Both the position numbers and the translations under genes were made by a program. The notes beneath the pieces are model-generated. The model made no database searches and had not been told where the DNA came from. It worked only from the letters and a program-made list of their open reading frames with translations. 64,000 bases of DNA from DASUXY01 sp035301985 (GTDB taxonomy: Bacteria; Bacillota; Bacilli; Bacillales; Amphibacillaceae), in contig DATGTE010000023.1 of NCBI GenBank assembly GCA_035301985.1, forward strand, positions 124,001 through 188,000, read 5' to 3'. The first letter of the stretch is position 1. The number at the start of each line of letters is the position of its first letter. This document shows positions 62,951 to 64,000 of this stretch, one piece after another.

Positions 62951-64000
62951 TTATACAAACTCCAACAATAAATCATCTACAGCGATGGCATCTCCATCTG
63001 AAACGTGTATTTGTTTAATCGTTCCAGAAAACGGGGCCTGTACCGTCGTTTCCATTTTCATCGCTTCGGTAATCAATAAGTAATCACCTTTTTTAACTCG
63101 GTCCCCATTTTCGCATAGGACTTTAACAACTGTACCTGGCATCGTTGCACCTATTTGCTTTTCATTTGTAGCATCAACCTTAGGCTTCGTCTCAATTTTC
63201 GATTCTACTTGATGATCTGTGACAATGATTTCACGAGACTGTCCATTCAGCTCAAAATAAATAACACGTGTTCCATCTGAACGAGGTTCAGAAATCGAGA
63301 CAAGTTTTACGAATAATGTCTTCCCTTGTTCGATTTGTACTTCGATCTCTTCACCTAATCTCATTCCGTAGAAGAATGTTGGCGTATCAAGAACTGAAAC
63401 GTCACCATACGTCTCACAAAATTGGTGATAATCCATAAACACTTGCGGATATAACGCATAAGCGATGATATCAAAACTCGTCACATGACGATCCAAAGTT
63501 TTAAATAATGTTTCTTGAAGCTCTTTAAAGTCAATCGGGGGTAATAATTTTCCTGGACGTTCTTTAATCGGTTTCTTACCTTTTAGAATAATTCGTTGCA
63601 ATTGTTGTGGAAAACCTTGATATGGTTGTCCCAAGTAACCTTGAGCAAACTCAACGACGGAGTTAGGAAAATCGATCGATTCACCCTTTTCATAAATATC
63701 ATCTTCGGATAAGTTATTTTGTACCATAAACAAGGCCATATCTCCCACTACTTTAGACGATGGTGTAACTTTAACGAGATCTCCGAACATATCATTCACA
63801 CGGCGGAACATCGTTTGAACTTCATACCAACGATCCTCAAGCCCAACTGCTTTTGCTTGTTGTTGTAAATTACTATACTGACCCCCGGGCATTTCGTGAA
63901 AATAAATTTCTGTATGCGGAGATTGCATCCCACTTTCAAACGCTTGATAGAACTTACGCACATTCTCCCAGTAGTGGGATAACTTCTCATAGGATTGGAC
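62951..64000 (-). CDS. pycA: Pyruvate carboxylase, C-terminal part
   Basis: The last 349 residues of pyruvate carboxylase; the frame is open to the window edge, so the biotin carboxylase part and most of the carboxyltransferase domain are outside. The visible part contains the carboxyltransferase C-terminal region (FESGMQSPHTEIYFHEMPGGQYSNL, PSSKVVGDMALFMVQNNL) and a biotinyl domain with the biotinylated Lys in TEAMKMETTVQAP (about 36 residues from the end). It carboxylates pyruvate to oxaloacetate. It is convergent with ctaA, as in B. subtilis. Confidence 0.96.
   Translation of the reverse strand, partial: VQSYEKLSHYWENVRKFYQAFESGMQSPHTEIYFHEMPGGQYSNLQQQAKAVGLEDRWYEVQTMFRRVNDMFGDLVKVTPSSKVVGDMALFMVQNNLSEDDIYEKGESIDFPNSVVEFAQGYLGQPYQGFPQQLQRIILKGKKPIKERPGKLLPPIDFKELQETLFKTLDRHVTSFDIIAYALYPQVFMDYHQFCETYGDVSVLDTPTFFYGMRLGEEIEVQIEQGKTLFVKLVSISEPRSDGTRVIYFELNGQSREIIVTDHQVESKIETKPKVDATNEKQIGATMPGTVVKVLCENGDRVKKGDYLLITEAMKMETTVQAPFSGTIKQIHVSDGDAIAVDDLLLEFV

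Noticed and set aside
1..64000. CRISPR arrays, tRNA/rRNA genes, prophage or intact insertion sequences
   Set aside because: I saw no regularly spaced direct repeats, no tRNA-like or rRNA sequences, and no transposase or integrase coding regions.

Overview
The window is a 64 kb stretch of a low-GC, endospore-forming Firmicutes chromosome (Bacillaceae). The evidence is the chain sigE-sigG-spoIIGA-spoVD-spoVE-ylbJ-gerR, meso-DAP peptidoglycan genes (the MurE motif DNPR), bacillithiol synthesis (bshC), a caa3-type oxidase and PyrR and T-box regulation. Gene order follows the Bacillus subtilis pycA-cta-ylb-mra/fts/mur-ylm-ileS-pyr region, shown here in reverse, so almost everything is on the minus strand. 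Several local differences from B. subtilis suggest a more distant genus, perhaps of the Oceanobacillus/Virgibacillus/Halobacillus type; that placement is only an inference. No tRNA, rRNA, intact insertion sequence, prophage or CRISPR array was seen.

Layout from left to right. (1) 1-9851: the pyrimidine operon, transcribed right to left as pyrR-pyrP-pyrB-pyrC-carA-carB-pyrK-pyrD (pyrD runs off the left edge). It has a sigma-A promoter and two PyrR-controlled attenuators. (2) 9848-18449: rluD-like ylyB, lspA, ileS with an isoleucine T-box, then divIVA, ylmH, ylmG, ylmE, pgeF/ylmD and ylmC; sepF is missing from its usual place between ylmG and ylmE. (3) 18566-21304: the sporulation sigma genes sigG, sigE and spoIIGA with a Spo0A-type promoter. 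(4) 21570-38172: the division and cell wall (dcw) cluster mraZ-rsmH-ftsL-pbpB-spoVD-murE-murF-mraY-murD-spoVE-divIB-ftsA-ftsZ. murG, murB, ylxW, ylxX and sbp are absent from their B. subtilis positions, and murF is inserted. (5) 38576-53215: bshC, panE-like ylbQ and the ylb block, including rpmF, tmcAL, coaD, rsmD, ricF and a CAP-domain protein. (6) 53521-64000: an AI-2E-family transporter, a DUF420 (CtaM-like) gene, ctaGFEDCB, divergent ctaA, and the 3' part of pycA.

The most unusual observation is in carA. The small (glutaminase) subunit of the pyrimidine carbamoyl-phosphate synthetase keeps its full length and fold signatures but has Gly247 at the nucleophilic cysteine and Leu332 at the catalytic histidine. 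It therefore looks glutaminase-dead, while the large subunit CarB looks intact. This resembles the ammonia-dependent logic of animal CPS I, but inside a bacterial pyr operon. Second-tier items are a structured intergenic region with three hairpins and a 13-codon ORF near 49.75 kb, a crotonase whose second catalytic Glu is Gln with an ethylmalonyl-CoA-decarboxylase-like motif, a ctaA/ctaB control region with an inverted repeat around a -10 element, and the missing sepF and murG/murB genes.
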